Below are positions 8,634 through 18,400 of a stretch of DNA of 52,100 nt, piece by piece. The notes beneath the pieces were generated by a model that was given only the letters and a program-made list of their open reading frames with translations, ran no database searches and was not told the origin of the DNA. Positions within the stretch are counted from its first letter, which is position 1; each line of letters starts with the position of its first letter. The translations under genes were made by a program, and so were the position numbers. This DNA comes from Candidatus Hydrogenedentota bacterium (lineage in GTDB: Bacteria > Hydrogenedentota > Hydrogenedentia > Hydrogenedentales > SLHB01): contig JADLHJ010000070.1 in NCBI GenBank assembly GCA_020848835.1, positions 1 to 52,100 on the forward strand, given 5' to 3'.

Positions 8634-10913
8634 TTACGTCGTGCCGCCGCCCTGACTTTGTTCTGGCGTGAATTCGCCGGTCACGGGGCGGTAAGTCTGC
8701 CTGCGGAACGCGACGCGCGTAGTGTCCTCCACGCGCAGGAAATTCGCGACGCGTTTGTCGTAGTACAACTGGAGCGCCGTGCGCGGCACGCTGAAGTCGG
8801 GCCCGGGCACGAGCACCCCGAGATCTGCGGACACGACTCCACCACGGATGACCATGCGGCCGCGCGTGTTGGACTTGTGACGGTCGCTGCTGCGGGTGAT
8901 CGCGAAGATGCTGTTGTTCGAGTAGAGGAGGCCGTCGAACTTCCATTCACGCCCGCTCGATGGGCGCGTCATTTCGTCCGCGTACCAGAACTGGCGCAGT
9001 TGCGTTTCCGACACCCAATAGTTGTTCGGGTTCAGATTGTGAACGGCAGCGTTGGTCAGATTGGTGATCGTGGCCACGCCGCTTTCGTTGTACTTCACGG
9101 TGTGTTCGTCGCTAGCCGTGTAGCGATACACGGGTGCCGACGGTTTTAAGCGGTAATAGCGCGGCTTGTAGCTCGCGTCGGCTGCCGCCTTTTCATATTC
9201 GCGGCGGTTAAAGAGCATGATTTCGGAACTCGTGAAACTAAGCTGCGGTTGCGAACCCTGGGCCGCGCCCGTGTCCACGACGCCGGAATCGAAATATCCG
9301 ATCGCGTGTGTCTGGTTGGGCTGTCCGCTCTTGGTAAGCGTGGCGTTCTTGTTTTGCGTGCGCATGTCGATGTAGCCGCCCGCGGGATACTTGCCCGTAT
9401 CGGCGGTGTGCTGTTTTGCGCGGATTGTGAGGTAGTCGCCCATCATGATGCTGCCGCCAGAGGTGAGCGCGAAACCGTTCGTAGTGCCGTCGGTGGCTTC
9501 ACCAAATTCGCCGGGCGCATCTGCGTACGTCACGTCGCCCATGACGTAGACGTTGCCTTTTGCGTAAATCTGGCCCCAGCCCTTCACTTTTCCCTTGATC
9601 ATCACGTCGCCGTTCACCGCTACTTTGCGATCAATCACGATCGGATCGCTGTCGGTACCGATGAGGATAAGATTGCCATCATAGGTACCGTCATTTTGCA
9701 GGGTGTCGAGCGCGCTATTCGATGCAGTGGGCAACGAGGTACCGGCGTAGGTGGAACCATTGGGCACGCCATACGCCACACCGGCAGTGACTGATCCGCC
9801 GATAAGGCTGGGATCGAGTTGGAACGTGATGCTGCCGTTCGCGCTGTTGATGACTTTGTCGAATTCGTCTTGATCGACCAATTTGTCGCCGTCATCGTCC
9901 GGGAAGGGCGCGGGAAAGTTGACCGGCAGCGTGCCGTCGGTCATGTTCGCTTCGTCGGTTGGGTAATTCATGTAAAGGTTTGCGAACTGTGTGGGCTTCC
10001 CATTCGAGTCGGTGGAAGCGTTAACGAGATTTGTTGTTGTCATCGCGCCCGAGCTGTTTTGCGTGAGCTTGCCGTTCGTCGAACTGAAGTGATAGCCCTT
10101 GAAGTTGGAGGACGCAATGGTCCCGGCGTTCAACTGCGACCACGATTCGTTATAGATCGAGCCGCGAGAGTAGGTTGTGCCGGCGACTTCGGTGCTGATG
10201 TTTTCGTTCAGGCGGATCATCAGGGATTCGAGCGCAGCCATTTTCACACGGTCGAATTGACCGTACTGCGTTGGATCCGTGTTGCGGAAGAGGTCGAGCG
10301 AATTGATTTCCGCGTGACACATGATGCAGTTGATGTTGTTCGCGAGGATGCCGAACTCGAAGCCGCGGAAAGGCGCGCCGGATACGCGCACGGTCTGCAC
10401 GCCGGTTTGCGTGCGGCCCGCGATGCGCGCGGTCACGGTGATCGTAAACACGGTGCCGGTAACGTCGTCGGTGCGGGCAACGTTCACGCCGGTGATCTGT
10501 TCGCCGCCGTGAAGCGTGACTGCATTGCTGGCGTCCACAATATCGAGACCGCCGGGGTTTGAAGTGAAGTCGCCGTCGCCGTTGGCGTCGAGTTCGCCCG
10601 TGTCCTGGTCGCCGTTGCCGTTCAGGTCTTCGTTATTGTCCACCAGGTTGTCGGCAAACACGAGATAGGACGCGAGATTGCCGGTGGTATTACCGTTGTT
10701 TTCAAGGTACTGGTTCCAGACGCGCTCGATAGCCAGGTCAACGCCTGCTTTAACAGCTTCGTCGAGACGCGTGGAGGTCACCACTTCGTCCGTCCGCAGT
10801 TTGGCGGTCTGGACTCGATTGAACACGACCGTGATCGCGCCGAGGATCACGATAATGGCCAACACAACCAGGACAAGCGCCATGCCTTCCTCGTGCTTTT
10901 GCCGTTGTTTCAT
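8634..10913 (-). CDS. PilX/GspK-like protein with a CxxCH heme-binding motif
   Basis: 759 aa from an ATG with GGAGGG 7 nt upstream. The N-terminus (KHEEGMALVLVVLAII) is a prepilin-type leader: G before M, then a hydrophobic helix. It lacks Glu at +5, as GspK/PilX proteins often do. An acidic loop at about 93-115 (DLNGNGDQDTGELD) looks calcium-binding. Residues 196-200 are CIMCH, a c-type heme attachment motif, preceded by FGILANNIN. The rest is a long beta-rich region with Gly-rich repeats near 370-480. It is third in an operon with two pseudopilins. The heme is predicted only from the motif. Confidence 0.78.
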   Translation of the reverse strand: MKQRQKHEEGMALVLVVLAIIVILGAITVVFNRVQTAKLRTDEVVTSTRLDEAVKAGVDLAIERVWNQYLENNGNTTGNLASYLVFADNLVDNNEDLNGNGDQDTGELDANGDGDFTSNPGGLDIVDASNAVTLHGGEQITGVNVARTDDVTGTVFTITVTARIAGRTQTGVQTVRVSGAPFRGFEFGILANNINCIMCHAEINSLDLFRNTDPTQYGQFDRVKMAALESLMIRLNENISTEVAGTTYSRGSIYNESWSQLNAGTIASSNFKGYHFSSTNGKLTQNSSGAMTTTNLVNASTDSNGKPTQFANLYMNYPTDEANMTDGTLPVNFPAPFPDDDGDKLVDQDEFDKVINSANGSITFQLDPSLIGGSVTAGVAYGVPNGSTYAGTSLPTASNSALDTLQNDGTYDGNLILIGTDSDPIVIDRKVAVNGDVMIKGKVKGWGQIYAKGNVYVMGDVTYADAPGEFGEATDGTTNGFALTSGGSIMMGDYLTIRAKQHTADTGKYPAGGYIDMRTQNKNATLTKSGQPNQTHAIGYFDSGVVDTGAAQGSQPQLSFTSSEIMLFNRREYEKAAADASYKPRYYRLKPSAPVYRYTASDEHTVKYNESGVATITNLTNAAVHNLNPNNYWVSETQLRQFWYADEMTRPSSGREWKFDGLLYSNNSIFAITRSSDRHKSNTRGRMVIRGGVVSADLGVLVPGPDFSVPRTALQLYYDKRVANFLRVEDTTRVAFRRQTYRPVTGEFTPEQSQGGGTT

Positions 10914-10966
10914 TGCATTGCCCTCCAAACTGCTGGCGGTGTGAATTTTCATGGGGGATGCCGCCA

Positions 10967-11596
10967 CTAGTTCTGCAAGTAGATATCGGTGCTCACGGTG
11001 GCCGTGATCGGATGTGTCTTGTCGTCTCCCTGGAACTTCTGGGAGGTGAGCGTCACGGTTACCGTGTTGTTGTTGATTGCGAATACGACGTTGGACAGGT
11101 TGTTTGCGCCTGCCACCGTAGAGCGTTCTCCGTTGTCGCTTGTGTCTCCGTCGCCGTTGACGTCTTCAAGGCGGAGGATACGGCGCGAGAGCGTGCCGTC
11201 GGCGTCGGTGTCTTCGTTGCTGTCGAGCAGCCCATTGCCATTGGTGTCTTCGGTGTAGTAGCGGAAACGAATTGCGTTGGACCAGCGCAGGCCGGTACCG
11301 TCAGCGGGCGTCTGAAATACGATTTCAGTAGGGCATTTGGCCGCGGGATTGGCGTTGACCGTGACGGCGTTCAGCGGAGGTAATAGAGAATCGTCCGGGG
11401 TTTTCGAGGCGAGCTGCAATTCGGCTTTCATCGCCGCAAGCGAATCGCGCAGATTGTCCTGCACGGCAGACTTTGCGGATGCCGTAATCATGGCGGACGC
11501 GGAAGTTTGCAGGGCCGAAATACCGAGAACGCTGACGATGGCAAGTATCGCTACCACCATCATCAGTTCCATCAATGTGAATCCGTCTTTGTTCAT
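10967..11596 (-). CDS. Prepilin-type pseudopilin
   Basis: 209 aa. A class III signal is clear: KDGFTLMELMMVVAILAIV, with cleavage after G4 and Glu at +5 of the mature protein. The hydrophobic helix is followed by a soluble domain containing DTNGNGLLDSNEDTD and DVNGDGDTSDNG, acidic loops like those that bind calcium in GspG-type pseudopilins. AGGAG lies upstream of the start, and the gene is 10 nt after the preceding pseudopilin. Likely a minor pilin of a type II secretion or type IV pilus-like machine. Confidence 0.85.
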   Translation of the reverse strand: MNKDGFTLMELMMVVAILAIVSVLGISALQTSASAMITASAKSAVQDNLRDSLAAMKAELQLASKTPDDSLLPPLNAVTVNANPAAKCPTEIVFQTPADGTGLRWSNAIRFRYYTEDTNGNGLLDSNEDTDADGTLSRRILRLEDVNGDGDTSDNGERSTVAGANNLSNVVFAINNNTVTVTLTSQKFQGDDKTHPITATVSTDIYLQN

Positions 11597-11606
11597 GCGC
11601 AGACTC

Positions 11607-12020
11607 CTAAACGCCTGTGAGCATCGTCGTGATGCTGATGGTCATAGGCCGGCCGCGCATGTCGCGCCATTGACTGCGTACCGTCACTTCGATGGGGTCC
11701 GCATTCGGATCGACGTAGGAGACATCGATCGTTTCCTGCGGCAAGGTGCCCGCTCCGTCGATCGTTGAATTATTCGCCCATTCATCGGTGATCGCGCCGG
11801 GAAAATCTGTTGGGTTATCGTCGCGTACCTGGCGCATTTGGCTAATGACCGCAGTGCAATTGCGGATAGCCGTGTTGCGCTGGTTCTGAAAGTCCAAGGC
11901 GGCATAGTAGGAAATAAGCGCTTGCGCCGTAGCCCCCAGAACGACGGTGAAGATTGTCATCGCGACAACCAGCTCCACCAGCGTAAAGCCGTCTTTTTTT
12001 CTACGATGTCTCGAAACCAT
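11607..12020 (-). CDS. Prepilin-type pseudopilin (PilV/GspI-like)
   Basis: 137 aa, first gene of the minus-strand pilin operon. The leader KKDGFTLVELVVAMTIF has the G/F cleavage site, Glu at +5 and a single hydrophobic helix. The body is a short beta domain with RSQWRDMRGRPMTISI. The ribosome site is GGAGGG, 6 nt from the ATG. Length and position fit a minor pilin of PilV/GspI type. No secretion ATPase or prepilin peptidase gene lies in the window. Confidence 0.85.
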   Translation of the reverse strand: MVSRHRRKKDGFTLVELVVAMTIFTVVLGATAQALISYYAALDFQNQRNTAIRNCTAVISQMRQVRDDNPTDFPGAITDEWANNSTIDGAGTLPQETIDVSYVDPNADPIEVTVRSQWRDMRGRPMTISITTMLTGV

Positions 12021-12117
12021 CGTGTCCCTCCAACGCTTGCCTGAACCATCGTGCGGAATTGCCGAGCAGACAAGTCAGTCCCGGGTAGATGCCATCCCCG
12101 GCACAAACCCGAAAGTC

Positions 12118-12146
12118 AGTATAACTTAAATCCGCAAAATCCGCAA
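12118..12146 (-). promoter_or_regulatory. Candidate promoter for the pilin operon
   Basis: On the minus strand, TTGCGG (12146-12141), a 17-bp spacer and TATACT (12123-12118). The -10 is good, the -35 matches only in TTG. It would give a leader of roughly 90 nt. Confidence 0.3.
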
Positions 12147-12349
12147 TACGTGCTATGTCCGCAGCAGTAAATACTTTACAAAAATCGCGCTAACTCAAGC
12201 GGGGCAGACATTTGTGTTTTTTAGGTATATTGTCAGCAGTTTACCAAACTCACAATGCAAAACTGAATGTTTGACCTGCAAACAGTCCTAGATTGGGAAA
12301 CCGTATCGACCGATGGTTCAACTGCGACGTTTCCAAACTCCCTGCGATA

Positions 12350-12409
12350 AACTCGTTCCCAAGCTCCTGCTTGGGAACGCACTCGTGCCAGAAGCTCCGC
12401 TTCGCGTGC
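12350..12409 (+). repeat. Double-hairpin dispersed repeat (family A, copy 1)
   Basis: A 60-nt element with two stems: GTTCCCAAGC/GCTTGGGAAC (12355-12378, loop TCCT) and GAAGC/GCTTC (12391-12403, loop TCC). It matches the reverse complement of 34197-34256 at 58 of 60 positions. A diverged copy with both stems preserved lies at 48844-48896. Confidence 0.85.
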
Positions 12410-12993
12410 GTCGCGCTCGTCAAGACCGGTACCGAATCGAACGCCTCTACGAAATCAAACCCAACGAAGACACAAGCTAGCGGGCCATATTCCCCCTACG
12501 CCCCGGCTCTTCCAAGTGCAACGCGCTGGGTAAATGATTAAGGAGACACGCACTAAGGCCGCCACCTACAGATAACCACGCGCCACCCGGACAACACGCC
12601 CAGACCACGAGGAAACACATGCAGTACACGCAACCGCGACAAGAGCCGTCCCCCCCCCTGCCCCCACGTCACCCCCGGGGGTGCGCAACGGGAGAAGACC
12701 ATGGAAGCACGACTTATGACGATTTTCGCCCCAGCACCCCCCCCTTTGTTTCGTCAAAAAAATTCTGCACCCCCTCGAAGACTTGTCCTCGGAAGCGTCA
12801 CGCGAAAGAGAGAAAATGTTCTCCGCAGCTTTGCACGAAAGGGGAAGTAACCTGATCAACCTCCCGCATGGAGTGTCCAAATGAATTCGGCAAGTCCCAC
12901 TTCTTTCACGCGGGCCCGGTGCGCATAGGCCTCTGTGGCAGTGGGGTTTTAGTGTGATAGGCTTTACGGTTCAACTGAGTGTGATCTTTCCCG

Positions 12994-14424
12994 ATGTCTT
13001 CCCTAGAACAAACTGTTGACGACCACGAACCGCGCTGGGCAGGGTACCAAGAGATCGCCCGCATGGCGGGGCCTGCCATTCTTTCCAATATGTCCTGGAC
13101 CCTGATGCAGTTTGTGGACATGGCCTTTGTGTCACGGCTGGGGACGGCGCAATTGGCGGCTGTGGGTGCCGCAGCGCTTTGGTCGTGGGTGGTGGCATCG
13201 TTGTTCGTCGGGCTGGTGAGCGCCGTGAGCACTTTTGTGTCGCAGAGCCTGGGGCGGGGCGACAAAGAAAACTGCGCCGCGTACGGCTGGCAATCCATTT
13301 ACATTTCGCTGGCGACCTGCGTCATCGGTTTCGCGATCTATCCGTTGTCAGGGCATTTGTTCGGTGCGATGGGTCACCCCGCTGATGTCTTGCGATATGA
13401 GGTCGAATACTTCCAGCCGCGCGTGCTGACTTATTTCTTCATTCCTTGGCAGGCGGCGCTTGGCGCGTTTTTCATGGGCATCAACCGGCCGATGGTGCCG
13501 ATGATCGTGACGGTGATTTCAAACGTGACAAATATCGCGTTGGACTATGGGCTGATCTACGGCAAGTTTGGACTGCCCCAGATGGGCGTCGCCGGGGCCG
13601 CGTGGGCGACGGTTGCGTCGCTCGCCGTACAGGCGATCGTTTTGCAGGCAATCTTCATGGGCGGCAGCGTGCGAGCGGAGTACGGGTCGCTGCATCGGAT
13701 GGGTATCGATTGGCACAAGATGAAAGAGCTTGTGCGCGTGGGGTTGCCATCTGGGTTAATGTTTCTGCTGGACGTGTTTACGTGGGGCGTGTTCACCGGG
13801 TTTGTGGTGGGACGGTTTGGCGAGGTGGCGTTGGCGGCGCACAACGCGGCAATTCAGGTGATGCATATTTCGTTTATGCCGGCGATTGGTTTGAACTACG
13901 CTATTGCGCCGATTGTGGGCCAGTGGATTGGAAAGGGAAATATCGAGCGCGCGAAGTCGCGTGCGTATCTGACTACGCGCATCGCGATTGTATACATGAT
14001 TATCATGGGCAGTATCTTCGCGTTCTTTGGGAAGTCGATACTTGTAGCGGCATTCAAAGCGTCACCGGAAGTTGCCACACTTGGTTCGACGCTTCTTCTG
14101 ATGGCAGCGGTGTTCCAGGGTTTCGATGCGATCACTATCGTATTGTCGGGTGCGCTACGCGGGGCGGGAGATACGAAGTGGCAAGCGATCATGATGTTCG
14201 TAGCGTCGTATGTCGTGTTTCTACCGCTGGCGTATTCGCTGGCGATTCTTGCGAACGGCGGGGCGCTGGGGGCGTGGGTCGGTGCGACAATTTACATCAT
14301 TTCGTTGAGCGGTGTGTTCTTCTACCGTTTCTATAGCGAGAAATGGCGGCACATCAATATCTTTACGCAGCCCGCAACTGAGCGGCAGCAGGAGGCATTG
14401 CGGCCGGAACGCGAAAACGGCTGA
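12994..14424 (+). CDS. MATE family multidrug/toxin efflux transporter
   Basis: 476 aa with about twelve hydrophobic segments in two halves. The N-terminal half begins with EIARMAGPAILSNMSWTLMQFVDMAFVSRLG, and the pattern repeats after residue 240 (LVRVGLPSGLMFLLDVFTWGVFTGFVVGRFG), as in MATE antiporters. A central segment, FFMGINRPMVPMIVTVISN, also fits. The family exports cationic drugs or metabolites using Na+ or H+ gradients; substrate unknown. It stands between the non-coding gap and xerD, with no linked regulator. Confidence 0.9.
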   Translation: MSSLEQTVDDHEPRWAGYQEIARMAGPAILSNMSWTLMQFVDMAFVSRLGTAQLAAVGAAALWSWVVASLFVGLVSAVSTFVSQSLGRGDKENCAAYGWQSIYISLATCVIGFAIYPLSGHLFGAMGHPADVLRYEVEYFQPRVLTYFFIPWQAALGAFFMGINRPMVPMIVTVISNVTNIALDYGLIYGKFGLPQMGVAGAAWATVASLAVQAIVLQAIFMGGSVRAEYGSLHRMGIDWHKMKELVRVGLPSGLMFLLDVFTWGVFTGFVVGRFGEVALAAHNAAIQVMHISFMPAIGLNYAIAPIVGQWIGKGNIERAKSRAYLTTRIAIVYMIIMGSIFAFFGKSILVAAFKASPEVATLGSTLLLMAAVFQGFDAITIVLSGALRGAGDTKWQAIMMFVASYVVFLPLAYSLAILANGGALGAWVGATIYIISLSGVFFYRFYSEKWRHINIFTQPATERQQEALRPERENG

Positions 14425-14498
14425 AGGCGAAGACCGCCTGAAGGCGGAACTTGAACCAATAGCTTGTCAATAATTTATTTTCGCGTTAGACTGGCGAT

Positions 14499-15410
14499 GT
14501 GAGCACTGAAAGCAATAAGACGGAAAGTCCGTTGATGCCGCTGGTCGATCAGTTTTTGCAAACTGTCGTGTTTGAGGCAGGACTGGCGGAGGCAACAGTG
14601 AGCGCGTATGCCGCAGACTTGCGGGGCTATGTGGACTTTCTGGAAACGAAAGGCGTGCGCGACCCGAAACTTATAACGCGCGAAGTGGTGCTGGATCATC
14701 TCGTGGCGCTGAGGCAAGCTCCCCTCTCAGCGCGGTCTTCGGCGCGGCACTTGAGCGCGATTCGGCGCTTCCACGCTTTTCTGCGTGACGAGCGCGCGAT
14801 TGTGACGGACCCTACGGAAGGTTTCGATTCACCAAGGCTGAAGCGCGGGCTGCCGAAAGTGATCGCGCCGACTGACATCGAGCGGATGCTCGGTGCGCCC
14901 GACATTTCCACACGCGACGGGTTGCGCGATGCGGCAATTCTGGAACTGTTTTATTCGTGCGGGCTGCGCATTTCGGAATTGGCAAAGCTGCCGCTACGCG
15001 ATGTTTCCGTTGAAGAAGGCTCGATACGCGTGCGCGGCAAAGGGTCGAAGGTGCGGCTGGTACCGCTGGGTGCGCGGGCGATGTCGCGGATTCGCGCGTG
15101 GATGGCGGTGCGCAGTGATGCGAAGGTTTTAGACGATACATTATTTATTGGCCCGCGCGGCCGAAAAATGACGCGGGCGAGCGTGTGGCAGGTCGTAAAG
15201 CGCTATGCGCGCGCGGCGAACGTGAAACAAAACGTGACGCCGCATATGTTGCGGCATACTTTCGCGACGCATCTGCTCGATAACGGGGCCGACCTGCGCG
15301 CGGTGCAGGAAATGCTCGGGCACACGGACATCGCCACGACACAGATTTACACGCACGTGAGCACGGACAGGCTGAGCAAGGCGCACCGCGCATTTCACCC
15401 GCGCGCGTAG
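14499..15410 (+). CDS. xerD: Site-specific tyrosine recombinase XerD-like
   Basis: 303 aa, the usual length for XerC/XerD, which resolve chromosome dimers at dif. The N-terminal SAM-like DNA-binding domain covers about 12-105. The catalytic residues are all present: R157 (CGLRISEL), K181 (RGKGSK), H249 and R252 (HMLRH), H275 (LGH) and Y284 (TQIYTHV). The C-terminus GADLRAVQEMLGHTDIATTQ...HPRA is closer to XerD than XerC. The start is GTG. No phage genes or attachment repeats flank it, so it is housekeeping rather than an element integrase. Confidence 0.88.
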   Translation: MSTESNKTESPLMPLVDQFLQTVVFEAGLAEATVSAYAADLRGYVDFLETKGVRDPKLITREVVLDHLVALRQAPLSARSSARHLSAIRRFHAFLRDERAIVTDPTEGFDSPRLKRGLPKVIAPTDIERMLGAPDISTRDGLRDAAILELFYSCGLRISELAKLPLRDVSVEEGSIRVRGKGSKVRLVPLGARAMSRIRAWMAVRSDAKVLDDTLFIGPRGRKMTRASVWQVVKRYARAANVKQNVTPHMLRHTFATHLLDNGADLRAVQEMLGHTDIATTQIYTHVSTDRLSKAHRAFHPRA

Positions 15411-15437
15411 CCCAAACCATCACATGGTGGTTTTAAA

Positions 15438-18400
15438 TTAAGCCGAATCGGAATTCGGCTCTACGCGCGATTCTCCTGGGACGATCGAATAGAGAATTGG
15501 CAGTAGGAACAACGTGAGCATCGTGCCGGTGATGAGTCCTCCGATGACCACCGTCGCGAGCGGACGTTGCACTTCGGCGCCGACGCCCGTGGAAATCGCC
15601 ATGGGGATGAAGCCTGCGATGTCGGTGATCGATGTTGCCAACACAGGGCGCAGGCGTTGCTTGCCGCCTTCGATGAGTGCGTGCGTGAGTGACATTCCAC
15701 GATCGCGGAATGCCCGGATTGCGGCGACCATGATTTGTCCGTTCATGACGGCGATGCCGGATAACGCAATAAAGCCCACGGCCGCGCTCACGCTGAAGGG
15801 AATGCCGCGCATATAGAGCGCGATGACACCGCCGATCGCCGCGAAGGGTACTCCAGTGTAAATGATGAGTACGTCGCGCAGGCTGCCGAGACTGAAATAG
15901 AGCAACAGGAACACGGCGGCGAGCGTGAGCGGTACGATGACGGCGAAGCGCAGTTGCGCGCGTTCGAGGCTTTGAAATTGGCCGCCCCATTCGACGATGT
16001 AGCCCTGCGGCAAGGGCACTTCTTTCGCGATTCGCGCTTTCGCTTCGGCGACAAAACTGCCGACGTCGCGATTGCGGACGTTTGCCTGCACGCGGATGAG
16101 GCGTCTCCCCCACTCGCGATTGATGGTCGCAGGGCTGTCGGTGACGACCACGTCGGCGACTTGTTGCAGCGTGAGTTGCGCGCCTTGCTCGGTGGGAATG
16201 GGTGCGTTCTTCAGCGCGTCGATATCGCCGCGCAATTGATCGGGCAGGCGCATGACGAGCGGGAACATGCGTTGGCCTTCGTGGATTGTGCCTACTTCGA
16301 TACCGCCTAACGCCTTCACAAATCCAAGCACTTCCGCGCGTGGCACGCCGTAGCGTTCGAGTTTGCTTTGGTCGATGCGAACCTGCAAAGTCGGTTGGCC
16401 GGTGATTTGGTCCGCGGAAATGTCGTCGGCGCCACGTATAACGAGCAACACCCGTTGAATCGCGTCGGATACGCGGACCAGTTCGTCGAAATCGTCGCCG
16501 TATACTTTGATGCCGATATCGGAGCGAATGCCGGAGGACAACTCGTTCATACGCAGTTCGATCGGTTGCGAATAGGCGATATTCAGGCCGGGTAGATCGT
16601 GCAGCGTTTCATCCACCTTTGCGAGCAATTCGGCTTGTGTGCCAACTTTCCTCCATTGTTCGCGCGGATGCAAGGTGAGGAAGATGTCGGTGAGTTCCGT
16701 GCCCATTGGGTCTGTGGCGATTTCTGCGACGCCGATACGGCCCCACACGTATTTGATCTCGTCCGGGAACGTATCGAGCAATAGTTTCTCGATACGCGAG
16801 TTGTAATCGACCGAGGTAGGAATCGAAACGCCAGCGAGGCGAATCACGTTGCCGACAATGGCGCCTTCGCTAAGCCGCGGCGTAAATTCCGCGCCAAGGC
16901 GTGTGGCGAGGACGGCGGCAATAATGAGCACAATGAGCGTCACCGTTATCATCACCAGTCTCAGGTGAAGCGCGATCCCAAGCACCCGCGCGTATACCGC
17001 CGCGATCCAGTGGGCGATTCCCTTTCGCTCCGGACGTGCGTTCCATGGAAGGCCATAGTAAGACACGACCGGCGAGAAGAAGGTGGCGATGGCAAGCGCG
17101 CCGACGAGCGCAAAGATAAAGGTCCAGGTCATGGGGTGGAACATCTTGCCTTCGGTGCCTTCGAGAGTGAGCACCGGAAGAAAGACGATGAGAATGATCA
17201 TCATGCCGAAGGTGATGGGACGAATAATTTCCTTACTTGATGCGACGATGCTGTCGAAGCGTTCTTTCGATGTAAGTTTGCGTCCAAGCCGCTCCTGATC
17301 TTCACGCAACCTTCGCAGGTTAACTTCCGTAAGTACCACGCTGCCGTCAACCAGCAAACCAAAATCGATTGCACCGAGACTGAGCAGACTCGCGGCGATG
17401 GACATTTCGTACATGCCCGCGACCGCAAAAAACATTGCCATGGGAATGGTAATCGCCACGAGGAAACCCGCGCGCAGATTGCCAAGCAAGAGAAATAACA
17501 CGACAATTACAAGCAAGCCGCCGAAGAAGAGATTGTGCGCGACGGTATCGATCACTTTAGAAACAAGTTCGGTGCGGTCATAGACGACGGTCACTTCGAT
17601 GTCATCGGGCAATGCGGTGGATGCCGCTTCGAGGCGTTCACGCAACGCGTGGGTCACGTCGTTGCTGTTTTGGCCGAGGAGCATGAATCCGAGGCCGAGC
17701 AATGCTTCGCCCTGGCCCTGGAAGGTTACTGCGCCGCGGCGAATCTCGTGATCGACGCGCACTTCGGCGACATCGCGCACGTAGAGCGGCTGACCGTTGC
17801 TCGCGGTCAATACGATCGCGCCGATTTCTTCTACGCTCGAGACGCGGCCCAGGCCGTGTACGAGTAACGATTCGCCGCTGCGATTGAGTTGACCGCCGCC
17901 GACGTTTTCATTGTTGCGTTGCAGGGCTTCTTCCACGCTACCCATGGTGAGGCCATACTTCGTGAGTGCAGCGGGATTCACGATGACGTGAAACTGCTTT
18001 TCGAAACCGCCCCAACTGTTCACTTCCGCAACGCCGGGGACCTTTAGTAGTTGGGGCTTGATCACCCAATCGTGCAGTTCGCGGATTTCGGTGAGCGATC
18101 GATTGGGATCGGAGGAGCGGACGATGTAGTGCAGCACTTCGCCGAGGCCGGTCGATATCGGGCCAAGCTGCGGGCGGTCGATGCCTTCGGCCAGTTCGAT
18201 GCCGTTGATGCGTTCGGCGATGAATTGCCGTGCATCGTAGATACTAGTCTCGTCATTGAAAACGGCGACGACCTGACCGAAGCCGAATTTGGAGACCGAG
18301 CGGACTTCTTCGAGTCCAGGCAATCCCGAAATTGCGAGTTCGATCGGTTGCGCAATTTGTTGTTCGATCTCCGCGGCGTTCAGCGCGGGCGCGGTAGCAT

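Larger units (their letters stand above)
12021..12993. other. 973-nt non-coding gap between the pilin operon and MATE gene
   Basis: No convincing gene is seen on either strand. The left part is AT-rich and probably carries the pilin operon promoter. The middle holds a 60-nt hairpin repeat. The right part (about 12640-12780) has long C-runs, including nine Cs at 12650-12658 and the palindrome CCCCCGGGGG at 12672-12681. Short open frames here have skewed low-complexity translations and no ribosome sites. Confidence 0.6.

Noticed and set aside
9819..10562. Plus-strand open frame inside the PilX-like gene
   Set aside because: Antisense shadow of a gene with clear leader, ribosome site and family features.
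12566..12880. Short open frame in the large gap
   Set aside because: Skewed composition, produced by C-runs, without a start signal or similarity to known proteins.
14499..15410. Tyrosine recombinase as integrase of a mobile island
   Set aside because: Standard XerD length and motifs, with no attachment repeats, tRNA or phage genes beside it.
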